A program made the position numbers and the translations under genes. The notes below the pieces were generated by a model. The model saw nothing but the letters and a program-made list of their open reading frames with translations, did not search any database and was not told where the DNA came from. Source: Hungatella sp. (lineage in GTDB: Bacteria > Bacillota > Clostridia > Lachnospirales > Lachnospiraceae). From it: a stretch of 64,000 nt of DNA. Below, in pieces: positions 44,037-52,350 of this stretch (positions are counted from its first letter, which is position 1; every line of letters begins with the position of its first letter). Location of the stretch: the NCBI GenBank assembly GCA_009712635.1, contig WASS01000013.1:74434-138433 (forward strand), given 5' to 3'.

Positions 44037-44741
44037 TTAACTTGTTGCCTTTTTCCGGCCCTTTGTATAGATTTTTTCTGTAAATTTGCTGCAATACTCC
44101 AGGATAATACAGGCTGCCCAGAAAATGATTCCCGTTGCTATGTAAACTTCCAGGCGGTTTGCTCCATAGCTGGCAGAGCTGATGGCTCTTGCTTTTCCCA
44201 TTAAATCGATGACACCGATTGCAAATGCCAGTGAGGTATCCTTAAACAGCATGATGACGTTATTTCCCAGCGCAGGGATTGCAATGCCAAAGGCCTGGGG
44301 GAAAATGATACGGCGAAATGCTGTAAATTCCTTCATTCCCACACTGTAGGCCGCCTCCCTCTGCCCCTTATCCACTGCCAGATAAGAAGCTCTCATCATC
44401 TCCGCCATATTAGCGGAGCTGCTGAGGGAAAGACATGCCACAATAAATACGGTCTTGCTGACTCCTGTTAAATCAACTCCAACACTCTGAGCAAGCTGGG
44501 GGAGACCAAGATAGATTAAAAATATCAAAACAAGAGTTGGAATTCCTCTCATAAATGCGATATAACCGTTAGCAATGGCTTTTGGCCACTTTCTTTTACC
44601 AATTCCGGCTGCAGTGACGAGAGCCCCAAGTGCCAGGCTGATTAAAAGCGATATCAGGAGAATCTCCATGGTAACAGGAAAAGCCCTTAATACATTGGGA
44701 ATATAGCCCGGAATTGTCTCCGGTTTGAATGTGTTCTCCAA
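44037..44741 (-). CDS. Amino-acid ABC transporter permease
   Basis: 234 residues, about 5 membrane segments. N-terminal region YIPNVLRAFPVTMEILLISL; the EAA region is ANMAEMMRASYLAVDKGQRE followed by AAYSVGMKEFTAFRRIIFPQ. It belongs to the HisMQ (polar amino acid) permease family and pairs with the permease encoded just downstream. It starts about 30 bases after the binding-protein gene. Confidence 0.93.
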   Translation of the reverse strand: MENTFKPETIPGYIPNVLRAFPVTMEILLISLLISLALGALVTAAGIGKRKWPKAIANGYIAFMRGIPTLVLIFLIYLGLPQLAQSVGVDLTGVSKTVFIVACLSLSSSANMAEMMRASYLAVDKGQREAAYSVGMKEFTAFRRIIFPQAFGIAIPALGNNVIMLFKDTSLAFAIGVIDLMGKARAISSASYGANRLEVYIATGIIFWAACIILEYCSKFTEKIYTKGRKKATS

Positions 44742-44770
44742 ATCCTTTTCCCTCCATTTCTACAATCCGT

Positions 44771-45601
44771 TTATTTTACTGTTGTGCTGACCATATCTGC
44801 ATATTTTGAAAATACATCCTGACCAAGATACTCGGATGCGATCTTTGATAAGGTTCCGTCCTTCACCATATCTTTTAATGCCCCGTCAATGGCAGTATTT
44901 AAATCATCTTTTCCTTTTGCACACATGATGTAGGTATCTTCTACCATAACGACATCGGTAAGAGACAGATTATCAAGCTTTAATTCCTTTTGTACGCTGT
45001 CATAAGTGGACTGATAGGTAAGACTTGCATCTACCTGACCATTGGCAACCTGCTTAAAGCCGTCTGCTGTTGATAAGTCACTGACTGCGTTGATTTTCAA
45101 TTCCTTTCCCGGGTGGCTTTCATTGTAAGCCATTAGCATGGAATATTCGTAACTGGTGGGTGACTGGTTAATGGATTTTCCCGCCATATCATCCAATGTT
45201 TTGATTCCACTGTCCTTTTTCACACATAATGACATGGGAGAGAGACAGTAATACTGCTCAGGAAATAAGTATTTCTCTTTTCTTGCATCGCTTTTTACAA
45301 GCTGATGAGACAGTACATCCAGTGCGCCTGAGTCAATGGAAACAATGAGGGTATTAAAATCCATTGCCTGAATATCAAATTCATATTTGTCAAGACGCTT
45401 ATCAATTTCTTTTAATACTGCCACATCATAACCCACCGGCTCCCCCTTATCGTCCAGTGAGCAATACGGCGGCATTGCATTACCAGTACCTACCTTTACT
45501 TTTGTGACACCTGAACTCTGAGTTTTTCCGCATGCGGTCATAGACACCGCCAGTGTAAGAACCATAACCGAGCAAACTACATTTTTCATAATCTTTTTCA
45601 T
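44771..45601 (-). CDS. Amino-acid ABC transporter substrate-binding lipoprotein
   Basis: 276 residues from the ATG at 45601 (SD AGGAGGAG). Signal peptide with lipobox near VSMTAC-GK, then the type II solute-binding fold of family 3 (VKVGTGNAMPPYCSLDDKGE, VGYDVAVLKEIDKRL, SIDSGALDVLSHQLVKSDAR). It would bind an amino acid outside the membrane and deliver it to the two permeases. The presence of a C-S lyase in the operon suggests cystine, cystathionine or another sulfur amino acid; this is inferred. Confidence 0.92.
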   Translation of the reverse strand: MKKIMKNVVCSVMVLTLAVSMTACGKTQSSGVTKVKVGTGNAMPPYCSLDDKGEPVGYDVAVLKEIDKRLDKYEFDIQAMDFNTLIVSIDSGALDVLSHQLVKSDARKEKYLFPEQYYCLSPMSLCVKKDSGIKTLDDMAGKSINQSPTSYEYSMLMAYNESHPGKELKINAVSDLSTADGFKQVANGQVDASLTYQSTYDSVQKELKLDNLSLTDVVMVEDTYIMCAKGKDDLNTAIDGALKDMVKDGTLSKIASEYLGQDVFSKYADMVSTTVK

Positions 45602-45644
45602 TTTTTTCTCCTCCTGCATCTGTCATCGTCGATTGAACAACAAA

Positions 45645-45680
45645 AAAGGCGCTTGCTTTTATGCAAACGCCTTTGTCTAC
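45645..45680 (-). terminator. Attenuator-like terminator between promoter and the ABC operon
   Basis: On the minus strand AAAGGCGTTTGC pairs with GCAAGCGCCTTT (12 bp, one G-U) around a 6-base loop, followed by six Ts. It lies downstream of the operon promoter and 44 or more bases upstream of the first start codon, so it can only act as a leader terminator controlling the operon. Confidence 0.85.
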
Positions 45681-45715
45681 CTTCCGTTCCCCTTCCTGAC
45701 GGCTGTGGAACTGTT
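45681..45715 (-). promoter_or_regulatory. 5' leader with GTTCC/GGAAC stem
   Basis: The leader 5' of the terminator contains GTTCC and GGAAC arms around ACAGCCGTCAGGAAGG, which can fold into a small stem-loop. With the terminator below it, this looks like a short (about 90-base) riboswitch or other attenuator. I do not recognise the class. Confidence 0.5.
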
Positions 45716-45721
45716 AGGCAA

Positions 45722-45750
45722 AGTATATTCCATCGTTTTGCCTTTGTCAA
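45722..45750 (-). promoter_or_regulatory. Promoter of the ABC/patB/amt operon
   Basis: Minus-strand TTGACA (45745-45750), exactly 17 bases, then TATACT (45722-45727), a near-consensus sigma-70 promoter. The expected start is near 45715. Confidence 0.9.
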
Positions 45751-45868
45751 TATTTTTTTATCAGGATAATAATGTTTTATTATTTTCACAAAAGCCAGTT
45801 GTCCATTTCTGACTATCAGTACATTTTTCACAAATTTTTAAGATTGACAGATAATTCAAGGACAAGGA

Positions 45869-45898
45869 TTTACATATCAGGCTTTTTTGTTATATAAT
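45869..45898 (+). promoter_or_regulatory. Promoter of the YheO/DauR-like regulator
   Basis: Plus-strand TTTACA (45869-45874), 18-base spacer, TATAAT (45893-45898). Upstream of an AAGGGGG SD and the ATG at 45937. It diverges from the ABC operon promoter, leaving about 120 bases between the two. Confidence 0.75.
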
Positions 45899-45936
45899 AA
45901 TCTAAAATTTATCAGACCATAAGGGGGCCAAACTCG

Positions 45937-46620
45937 ATGAGTGATATCATGAAGCACTACGAAGTGCTGACTAATTTTCTGGGAAATGTACTAAGTGACA
46001 ATTATGAAATTGCACTTCTGGATCTAAGAGAAGGGAAACGCTGCATCACAGCCATAGCCAACGGACAAAACAGCGGCAGAACCGTTGGGGCTCCTTTAAC
46101 GGACCTGGCTCTTAAAATCATAAGAGAAGGAATCTGGAAAAAAGAGCCGTATCTGCTTAACTACAGCGGGCTGACAAAGGACAAGAGACCTTTGATCTCT
46201 TCAACCTTTTTTATTAAAGAGGGACAGGAGCTTTTAGGTATGCTCTGCCTGAATGTTGACACGCAGATTTATCAGCAGCTGTGCCAGTCCATCTTAAAGC
46301 TTGGCGGATTGTCCATTGATTCTCCTTCCAGCAAGATCATTGACCTGCCTGTGGAACACACCGAAACCTTTACCAACGACATCGGTGATATCATTGCCAG
46401 TGCCATGCCGGATTACATCATGGAAAACCGCATACCTGCAGACCGCCTCACCCAGGATGAGAAGATCTTCATCGTAAAGCAGTTAAACGAAAAAGGAGTC
46501 TTTATGATCAAAGGCGCGGTCAGTGAGGCAGCCTTAAAACTGAATTGCTCCGATGCCACCATTTACCGGTATTTAAGCAAAATTAGCAAGCAGGAGCAAA
46601 AAAAACAGATTGACTTTTAA
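45937..46620 (+). CDS. YheO/DauR-type regulator (PAS plus HTH)
   Basis: 227 residues. N-terminal YheO-like PAS domain (about 1-120; HYEVLTNFLGNVLSDNYEIA, LLDLREGKRCITAIANGQN, FIKEGQELLGMLCLNVD) and a C-terminal helix-turn-helix (about 170-222; QLNEKGVFMIKGAVSEAALK, then CSDATIYRYLSK). The family includes D-arginine-responsive DauR and many regulators of amino-acid uptake. Divergent from the amino-acid ABC/patB/amt operon, so it is a good candidate controller of that operon and of the DUF401 gene downstream. Confidence 0.85.
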   Translation: MSDIMKHYEVLTNFLGNVLSDNYEIALLDLREGKRCITAIANGQNSGRTVGAPLTDLALKIIREGIWKKEPYLLNYSGLTKDKRPLISSTFFIKEGQELLGMLCLNVDTQIYQQLCQSILKLGGLSIDSPSSKIIDLPVEHTETFTNDIGDIIASAMPDYIMENRIPADRLTQDEKIFIVKQLNEKGVFMIKGAVSEAALKLNCSDATIYRYLSKISKQEQKKQIDF

Positions 46621-46696
46621 AAAAAATGGTGCTAAACTCCCTGATAATATTTTATTGCAATAATAATTTTTTATCACACAACAGGGAGGAAATACA

Positions 46697-47911
46697 ATGG
46701 TATCAATGGAGCTGGTCAAACTTTTCCTGGTCTTTCTAGTCATTTTAGTACTGCTCTGGTTAAAAAGGCCCTTATGGCAGGCAATTGCGTGCAGCATCCT
46801 GCTGTCATTTTTTATTTTTCAAATTCCGGTTTCAAGTGTCTGTTCCATACTCATCCGGGCTATATGTTCCAAAAGCACTGCAACTATTTTATTAAGCTTT
46901 TACACCATTACGTTCTTACAGCGAATGCTGGAAAAGCGGAATCTTTTAATGACAGCAGAATCCTCATTAAACCATCTGTTCCGCAACCGGCGAATCACCA
47001 CCATACTGGCTCCGATTTTCATCGGTCTTCTTCCTTCTGCAGGAGCCGTCTATATCTGCGGATCAATTGTAGATTCTTCCTGCGGAGATTATTTAAGCAA
47101 AGAGGATAAAACCTTTGTCACCAGCTATTACCGACATATCCCGGAGAGCTTTCTTCCCACTTACTCATCTATTTTAATCGCACTGGGACTGGCAGGCGTT
47201 GAGACAGGAGACTTTCTTCTGTCCATGCTCCCAGCTGTAGGAATCCTGGTCTTTTTGGGCTATCTTTTTTATTTAAGAAAAATTCCAAGAGAAATTGTAA
47301 ATGACCAGGGAATGTCAAAAAAGGCAGCGCTTAGACAGCTTATAAAAAGTCTGTGGACCATTGCCGCGGCCATTCTTCTCATTATTGCCTTTCATCTTGA
47401 GGTCTACATAGCAACCCCGCTTGTAATTGCCTTTTCGTTTTTCTTCTATCACTTTTCCTTACGGGAAATCAAACCGTTTTTTCTTTCTGCACTGGAACCA
47501 AAAATCATTGTTAATACGCTTCTGATCATGATTTTTAAAGAGGTCCTTACCTATACGGACGTAATTTCAAAACTTCCCGGTCTCTTTAGCGCCCTTCCCA
47601 TACCGACTTATCTTGCCTTTGCACTGATCTTCTTCTTTGGCTCCATTGTAGGCGGATCAACTGCAATAATTGTGCTTTGCCTTCCTCTGGCCTTTGCAGC
47701 CATACCAGATGGAGGAGCTGCACTGATGATGCTTTTAATGTCCTCTTCCTACTGTGCCATGCAGGTATCTCCCACTCACGTATGCCTTGCGCTGGTTACG
47801 GAATATTTCCACACGGGAATGGGGGATTTGTTAAAACGGACACTTCCTGTGATCCTGATTTTTTTTCTCCTCATCCTCCTTTATTACCAAGTGCTGACTG
47901 CTCTTTTCTGA
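46697..47911 (+). CDS. DUF401 family integral membrane protein
   Basis: 404 residues, about 10-11 membrane segments. LKRPLWQAIACSILLSFFIF early, ILAPIFIGLLPSAGAVYICG and FFGSIVGGSTAIIVLCLPLA in the middle and end, VSPTHVCLALVTEYF near the C-terminus, which is the DUF401 pattern. The family looks like ion- or metabolite-coupled transporters of the IT superfamily, but has no firm function. SD GGGAGG precedes the ATG. It lies 76 bases downstream of the regulator and probably shares its transcript. Confidence 0.85.
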   Translation: MVSMELVKLFLVFLVILVLLWLKRPLWQAIACSILLSFFIFQIPVSSVCSILIRAICSKSTATILLSFYTITFLQRMLEKRNLLMTAESSLNHLFRNRRITTILAPIFIGLLPSAGAVYICGSIVDSSCGDYLSKEDKTFVTSYYRHIPESFLPTYSSILIALGLAGVETGDFLLSMLPAVGILVFLGYLFYLRKIPREIVNDQGMSKKAALRQLIKSLWTIAAAILLIIAFHLEVYIATPLVIAFSFFFYHFSLREIKPFFLSALEPKIIVNTLLIMIFKEVLTYTDVISKLPGLFSALPIPTYLAFALIFFFGSIVGGSTAIIVLCLPLAFAAIPDGGAALMMLLMSSSYCAMQVSPTHVCLALVTEYFHTGMGDLLKRTLPVILIFFLLILLYYQVLTALF

Positions 47912-47977
47912 TTTGACTCACTGTCCATTTTATGCTAGGATGTGCTTATCAATTTACAATCAGAAAGGATTTACCAT

Positions 47978-48205
47978 ATGAACCTCATGAACCTTATGCA
48001 GCTGAAAGAGGCCTGGAGTATCTTTAAAGACAATCACCCGAAATTTCCCTTATTCTTAAAAGCAGCTTCGGAAACTGCTTTAAAGGAAGGATCCATGATA
48101 GAAATCCGTGTCACATCTCCGGAAGGGAAAACACTGACTACCAACATGAAGCTGAAAGCCTCTGATCTTGAGCTGATAGAACAATTGAAATCATCTTTAA
48201 AATAG
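47978..48205 (+). CDS. Small conserved protein, function unknown
   Basis: 75 residues from the ATG at 47978 (SD AAAGGA). Predicted helix (MNLMQLKEAWSIFKDNHPKF), then IEIRVTSPEGKTLTTNMKLK and DLELIEQL. No signal peptide. Proteins of this size and pattern are frequent in Lachnospiraceae and other Clostridia, without known function. It lies 66 bases after DUF401 and is followed by a secreted protein gene 90 bases on. Confidence 0.7.
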   Translation: MNLMNLMQLKEAWSIFKDNHPKFPLFLKAASETALKEGSMIEIRVTSPEGKTLTTNMKLKASDLELIEQLKSSLK

Positions 48206-48295
48206 CAGGTTGTTGTTACTGGAAAGTTATGGTAGAATACTTTCAGGCCATGAAACATCTACCGTTTCAATGGCAAAACAGGAGGAGTAAAAGGC

Positions 48296-49306
48296 ATGAA
48301 GAAACTAATCAAAGTATTTGTTGCTGCCTCACTTCTGTCAATCTCTGTTGCATCTACCGCAATGGCTGGAACCTGGAAACAGGGTTCAGATGGCTGGCGG
48401 TGGAAGGAAGACGATCATACCTATACAGCATCTGCCTGGAAGTGGATCGATTCTGATAAAGACGGAATGGCGGAGTGCTACTATTTTAATGAAGAAGGAA
48501 TCCTGGTAACCAATACCATGACTCCTGATGGCCGTACTGTGAATGAAGACGGCGCATGGACTGAGGATGGTATCGTACGCTTAAGAGCCGCCAACCCTTC
48601 CGTAGCCGTTCAGATGAAGAAAAAGGGAGCTCTTCTTTACAAGGATGCAGACAAGAAAAGTTCTTCTTTACCAGGGCAGGATATCAACGCTGATATTGCC
48701 ATGAATTTATATTACGACTGGCTGCAGATTCCGGTAATTATGAATATGCAGATGAAATACCACGATATTAACACTCCCAGCATGGAGTTTTTATCCAACA
48801 GCACGGTAAAAACTCTGGGCATGGAAAAGGTTGATAGTTCCTTTTATACCGGCGGCTGTTATTACTCTGATTCCAAAGACAGCGGAAAGTATAAGATGAA
48901 AATCGGATACGAGGATATGACAAAGCATCTCACTCTTGGAGGTCTTACCGGACAGTTTTGGGGATTTTTAGACAATGTACAGATCGCACAGGATCAGGAC
49001 GGAAACAGTGTCATGTTTTATACCACTGAGGCAGACGGTCTGGAACAGTATTTAACCAAATTTTACGATAAAGTATGGCCTACACTTTCCGATTCGGATT
49101 ACAAAATCACTGGTGTGACCGGTAAAGCAATTATCAGTCCGGACGGATATTTTTCCAAAGAACAGATCCTGATCTCCATGACTATTAACGAGGATGGAGA
49201 AACCATGGGACTGGATATGAGTGTAAATCTGGATTATAAAAATCCAGGTCAGACGGTGGCAATTGCCTTTCCTTCAACGGATGGGTTTGAAGAAGTGGTG
49301 TATTAA
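48296..49306 (+). CDS. Secreted protein with cell-wall-binding-like N-terminus
   Basis: 336 residues. Signal peptide with cleavage near STAMA-GTW. The first mature residues (TWKQGSDGWRWKEDD and SAWKWIDSDKDGMAECYYFN) resemble the Trp/aromatic-rich choline-binding-type cell-wall repeats found in many Lachnospiraceae exoproteins. The rest (about 110-336) is a unique domain with DQDGNSVMFYTTEADG and FSKEQILISMTINEDGETMG. Anchoring to the cell wall is inferred; catalytic function is unknown. It ends at a bidirectional terminator. Confidence 0.75.
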   Translation: MKKLIKVFVAASLLSISVASTAMAGTWKQGSDGWRWKEDDHTYTASAWKWIDSDKDGMAECYYFNEEGILVTNTMTPDGRTVNEDGAWTEDGIVRLRAANPSVAVQMKKKGALLYKDADKKSSSLPGQDINADIAMNLYYDWLQIPVIMNMQMKYHDINTPSMEFLSNSTVKTLGMEKVDSSFYTGGCYYSDSKDSGKYKMKIGYEDMTKHLTLGGLTGQFWGFLDNVQIAQDQDGNSVMFYTTEADGLEQYLTKFYDKVWPTLSDSDYKITGVTGKAIISPDGYFSKEQILISMTINEDGETMGLDMSVNLDYKNPGQTVAIAFPSTDGFEEVVY

Positions 49307-49353
49307 AAAAGCGGAGGAAGCGGTTCTTGAACGAACTGCTTCCTCCGCTTTTT
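49305..49353. terminator. Bidirectional terminator
   Basis: Nearly perfect 20-bp inverted repeat: AAAAGCGGAGGAAGCGGTTC and GAACTGCTTCCTCCGCTTTT, one mismatch, 6-base loop, T-rich on both outer sides. It separates the convergent secreted-protein gene (plus) and GyrI-like gene (minus), overlapping the last bases of the latter's stop. Confidence 0.92.
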
Positions 49354-49804
49354 AATTTTTTAAGCCAATATAAATATGGATCCGGCAACGCCCCTCTTCT
49401 GTTTTTTCGTACTCCTCAAAGTCACATACAAATGATCTTGACAGATCCATATTCCACAAATTCTGCCACACTTTTGCGACTGCCTCCTTACCCTCTCCCT
49501 CTGCAGTAAATTTTGCATACGTTCCGGCCGGTATGGTTTTGATTGTTATCCCGTCTGGCTGTCCTTCCGTTTTCTTAACCTCACAGGCAGCCAGTACGCT
49601 GTAATCTTCAGTTTCTCTTCCCTCATACTCCGTATAAATCCCCAATGTCTTTTCATTAGCCTTATACAGTACCGAAGAATAAACACCCATAAACTGCGCC
49701 CACAAACCGCCGATTACATTTCCCATATCCGGTGCATAATTATTAGTTCTTGCTGACAGACCAGCCACCATCATATCTTTTAACTCTACTAACTCATACG
49801 TCAT
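49352..49804 (-). CDS. GyrI-like small-molecule-binding domain protein
   Basis: 150 residues, a stand-alone GyrI/AraC effector-binding (SOUL-like) fold: MTYELVELKDMMVAGLSART, then GLWAQFMGVYS, GIYTEYEGRETEDYSVLAAC and IPAGTYAKFTAEGEG. Stand-alone GyrI domains bind hydrophobic or cationic compounds; E. coli GyrI inhibits DNA gyrase. No DNA-binding domain is attached. It is close to the MFS gene (about 70 bases) and may be co-transcribed with it, so a link to a shared ligand is possible. Confidence 0.8.
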   Translation of the reverse strand: MTYELVELKDMMVAGLSARTNNYAPDMGNVIGGLWAQFMGVYSSVLYKANEKTLGIYTEYEGRETEDYSVLAACEVKKTEGQPDGITIKTIPAGTYAKFTAEGEGKEAVAKVWQNLWNMDLSRSFVCDFEEYEKTEEGRCRIHIYIGLKN

Positions 49805-49873
49805 TTAATTTTCCTCTTTTCGATTTTATGAAGAAAATTATAACAAAGATAACATGACAGCTGACTGTCACTA

Positions 49874-51052
49874 TTACTCCCTTTTTACCGCAAAAAACCT
49901 CATAAGAACGATTACCAGAATAAGCGGAAAGATAATCGCAGAAAAAATTCCGATTTTTAAATTGCTGCCAAATAATCCCGATACAATTCCAACGAGGGTT
50001 GGGCCTCCCGAGCATCCAAGATCACCCCCCAGAGCCAGGAATGCGAACATGGCAGTTCCTCCGCCCCGAATGGAAGCAGCGGCCAGACTAAACGTCCCAG
50101 GCCACATAATTCCCACTGAAAAGCCGCAAAGTCCGCATCCAATCAGTCCCAGTACCGGATTAGGAGCACAGGTAATCAAAAGATAAGATGCCATACAAAG
50201 AACACCGCTGGCCGCCATGACTTTTTTCAGTTCCCATCTTTCCCCATACTGTCCATAGACAGCTCTTGATATCCCCATCATAAGTGCAAACAGCATGGGA
50301 CCCGCCAGATCTCCAATGGTCTTCGTTACCCCCAGCCCCTCTTCCGCAAAGGCAGATGCCCACTGGCTGACTGCCTGTTCACTTGCTCCCGAGCAGACCA
50401 TAAGAAGCAAAAAGACCCAGAACAGCTTGTTTCCAATCAATGCGGCAAAGGACATTCCTTCCTCCCCTTTTGAAAGAGAAGCAATGGGCACACGGAAAAA
50501 TAAAACCATGCATACAGCCGGTACTACTGCCCAGAAAACCGCCAGTATCTTCCAGTTTCCTATTCCGAATAACCGGAAAAATAAGGTTGATATCAGAACA
50601 ACTCCCACATGCCCCCAGCAATAGAAGGAATGGAGCATACTCATGGCTTTTTCTTTATTATCTGTGGGACACGCTTCCACAATGGGACTAACTAAAACCT
50701 CCAAAAGCCCGCCCCCAATGGCATAGATAATAACTGCCAGCAACAGCCCCACCCAGGAAACAGAAACTATTCCCGGTAAAATGGTGAGAAGAATCAGTCC
50801 TGCTGCCGCCATCAGGTGTGCGGTAATCATAGAAATCCGGTATCCCACCCGATCTATTACCGCAGCCGATAAAAGATCCACCAGCAGCTGAACACCAAAA
50901 TTTACGGTAACAAGAAGCGTAATTCTGGACAGTGATATTCCATACTCCCATTGAAAATGCAGAAACAAAAGCGGCACAAAATTATTGACAATCGCCTGGA
51001 CAATATAGCTTAGAAAGCAGGCATAAACAGTACTTTTATAATTTTCCTTCAC
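49874..51052 (-). CDS. MFS transporter
   Basis: 392 residues from a GTG at 51052 with SD GGGGAGGG at the right distance; the longer frame to 51115 lies before the SD. About 12 membrane segments. Visible landmarks: LVDLLSAAVIDRVGYRISMI (MFS motif A-like), GCGLCGFSVGIMWPG and an internal loop after segment 6 (SLSKGEEGMS). Resembles sugar or metabolite MFS carriers of the FucP/GlcP-like type, substrate unknown. It diverges from an AraC regulator gene with about 115 bases between, the usual layout of regulator and target. Confidence 0.85.
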   Translation of the reverse strand: MKENYKSTVYACFLSYIVQAIVNNFVPLLFLHFQWEYGISLSRITLLVTVNFGVQLLVDLLSAAVIDRVGYRISMITAHLMAAAGLILLTILPGIVSVSWVGLLLAVIIYAIGGGLLEVLVSPIVEACPTDNKEKAMSMLHSFYCWGHVGVVLISTLFFRLFGIGNWKILAVFWAVVPAVCMVLFFRVPIASLSKGEEGMSFAALIGNKLFWVFLLLMVCSGASEQAVSQWASAFAEEGLGVTKTIGDLAGPMLFALMMGISRAVYGQYGERWELKKVMAASGVLCMASYLLITCAPNPVLGLIGCGLCGFSVGIMWPGTFSLAAASIRGGGTAMFAFLALGGDLGCSGGPTLVGIVSGLFGSNLKIGIFSAIIFPLILVIVLMRFFAVKRE

Positions 51053-51109
51053 GTATTCGGCCCTCCCCTGTAATATGATTGTATTATACTGCAGTTGGAA
51101 ATTCAAATC

Positions 51110-51139
51110 TTGCAATTTACCGCCAGCTTATGGTACAAT
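51110..51139 (+). promoter_or_regulatory. Promoter of the AraC-family gene
   Basis: Plus-strand TTGCAA (51110-51115), an 18-base spacer and TACAAT (51134-51139), with TSS about 25 bases before the SD. TTGCAA is self-complementary and could also serve the divergent MFS gene, but the spacing there would be too long (21). Confidence 0.55.
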
Positions 51140-51168
51140 TTAGCCGATCACAAAAAGGAGAACGCTCT

Positions 51169-52179
51169 ATGCAAAGCACAAAAATACTGACCGACGAATC
51201 CATGATGGAGCTGGTCTCCCATGGTTTTGCAGACTTTCCGTTTCAATACTACTACGAAGATGTTGGAAAGTTTGACAACCGCTGCATTGACTGGCACTGG
51301 CACCGGGAATTTGAACTGGTATCTGTGACCGAAGGAATGGTACATTGTTCCATCGGAAACATTCATTACATACTGGAACCCGGCGACGGTGTCTTTATTA
51401 ATTCCGGTGTTATGCACCGCTTTTTATCAACCGGAACCGCAATTATACCAAACGTACTGTTTGCTCCGGAATTTATAGCCCGAGAAGGAAGCTCTATCTA
51501 CGAAAAATTCATTGCTCCCTTTTTATTTTCCGGCATATCCCACTTTGTATTAAGGGGGAAAAATCCATGGCAGAGCCATTTACTTTCCATTCTGTCAGAT
51601 CTTTACAAGCTATGCGAAGATCAGACAGCGACCTGGGAGCTTAATGCACATGCACTGGTCTGCCAGATCTGGTCCATCCTGTTTTTGCACAGGGACGAAT
51701 TTGCCACCATGGAAAACGCAGGGGTCAACCGCCTTTCCCAGGCCCGTTTCAAACGAATGACCCATTTTATTGAGCAGAACTATGATAAGAGACTGACTCT
51801 GGAAGACATCGCCCAATCGGTGGGAGTCAGCAAAAGAGAGGCACTCCGCTGTTTTCAGTGTTCCGTACCTCTCTCTCCAATTGAATATTTAAATAAATAT
51901 CGGTTAACTCAAGCCAAAACCCTGCTTCTTCACACAGACCGCTCCATCACTGATATCGCAGAGAGCACCGGTTTTGAGAGCACCAGCTATTTCGACCGGC
52001 TATACAAACGGGAATATCACATGACCCCCGGCCGCCACAGATCCGCTTTTGTGCAGGCAAATGCTAAAAAAAATGATACCGGTCAGGCTTCTTCCAAAAA
52101 GAACACTGAGAAAAAAGAGCAGAAAATACAACAGAACCAGGATAAAACAGATTTCACCTGCCAACCGGTATCTGACTAA
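51169..52179 (+). CDS. AraC-family transcription regulator
   Basis: 336 residues from the ATG at 51169 (SD AAGGAG). An N-terminal cupin sensor (about 1-160; IDWHWHREFELVSVTEG, LEPGDGVFINSGVMHRF) is followed by the two AraC helix-turn-helices (about 205-295; LTLEDIAQSVGVSKREALRC and SITDIAESTGFESTSYFDRL). The usual AraC end is reached near RSAFV; a 35-residue charged tail rich in Lys, Gln and Asn follows and overlaps an antisense gene for a small membrane protein. Divergent from the MFS gene, its probable target. Confidence 0.88.
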   Translation: MQSTKILTDESMMELVSHGFADFPFQYYYEDVGKFDNRCIDWHWHREFELVSVTEGMVHCSIGNIHYILEPGDGVFINSGVMHRFLSTGTAIIPNVLFAPEFIAREGSSIYEKFIAPFLFSGISHFVLRGKNPWQSHLLSILSDLYKLCEDQTATWELNAHALVCQIWSILFLHRDEFATMENAGVNRLSQARFKRMTHFIEQNYDKRLTLEDIAQSVGVSKREALRCFQCSVPLSPIEYLNKYRLTQAKTLLLHTDRSITDIAESTGFESTSYFDRLYKREYHMTPGRHRSAFVQANAKKNDTGQASSKKNTEKKEQKIQQNQDKTDFTCQPVSD

Positions 52180-52284
52180 TCGGATTCCTTTTGCCCATTT
52201 ATAAAAATAATAGGATATTAAGCCAATTCCCATGGATCCGACCAAAAGCGGCATCCATGCCATGAAAAGAAGAATAAGATTCAT
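52000..52284 (-). CDS. Small membrane protein antisense to the AraC tail (possible)
   Basis: 94 residues from the ATG at 52284 (SD GGAGTG; a GTG at 52302 is an alternative). It has two hydrophobic segments (about 3-29, LILLFMAWMPLLVGSMGIGL; about 45-66, GEICFILVLLYFLLFFLSVL) and a third weak one (SLTGIIFFSI), joined by a basic loop. The first 100 bases are outside the AraC gene; the rest overlaps it on the opposite strand, in a region where AraC encodes a low-complexity tail. The hydrophobic pattern and SD suggest a real gene, but overlap makes this uncertain. Confidence 0.45.
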   Translation of the reverse strand: MNLILLFMAWMPLLVGSMGIGLISYYFYKWAKGIRLVRYRLAGEICFILVLLYFLLFFLSVLFGRSLTGIIFFSICLHKSGSVAAGGHVIFPFV

Positions 52285-52350
52285 TGTACTACACTCCGGC
52301 ACTTTCTCCTCTTATCTTCCCCTTTTTATGCCTTAATAATCCAGTTTCTG

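Noticed and set aside
45844-45898. TTGACA at 45844-45849 as -35 of the regulator promoter
   Set aside because: It is more than 40 bases from the TATAAT; TTTACA at 45869-45874 has the correct spacing.
46774-47109. Plus-strand 111-codon frame inside the DUF401 gene
   Set aside because: Different frame of a clear membrane-protein gene, no SD, no hydrophobic pattern.
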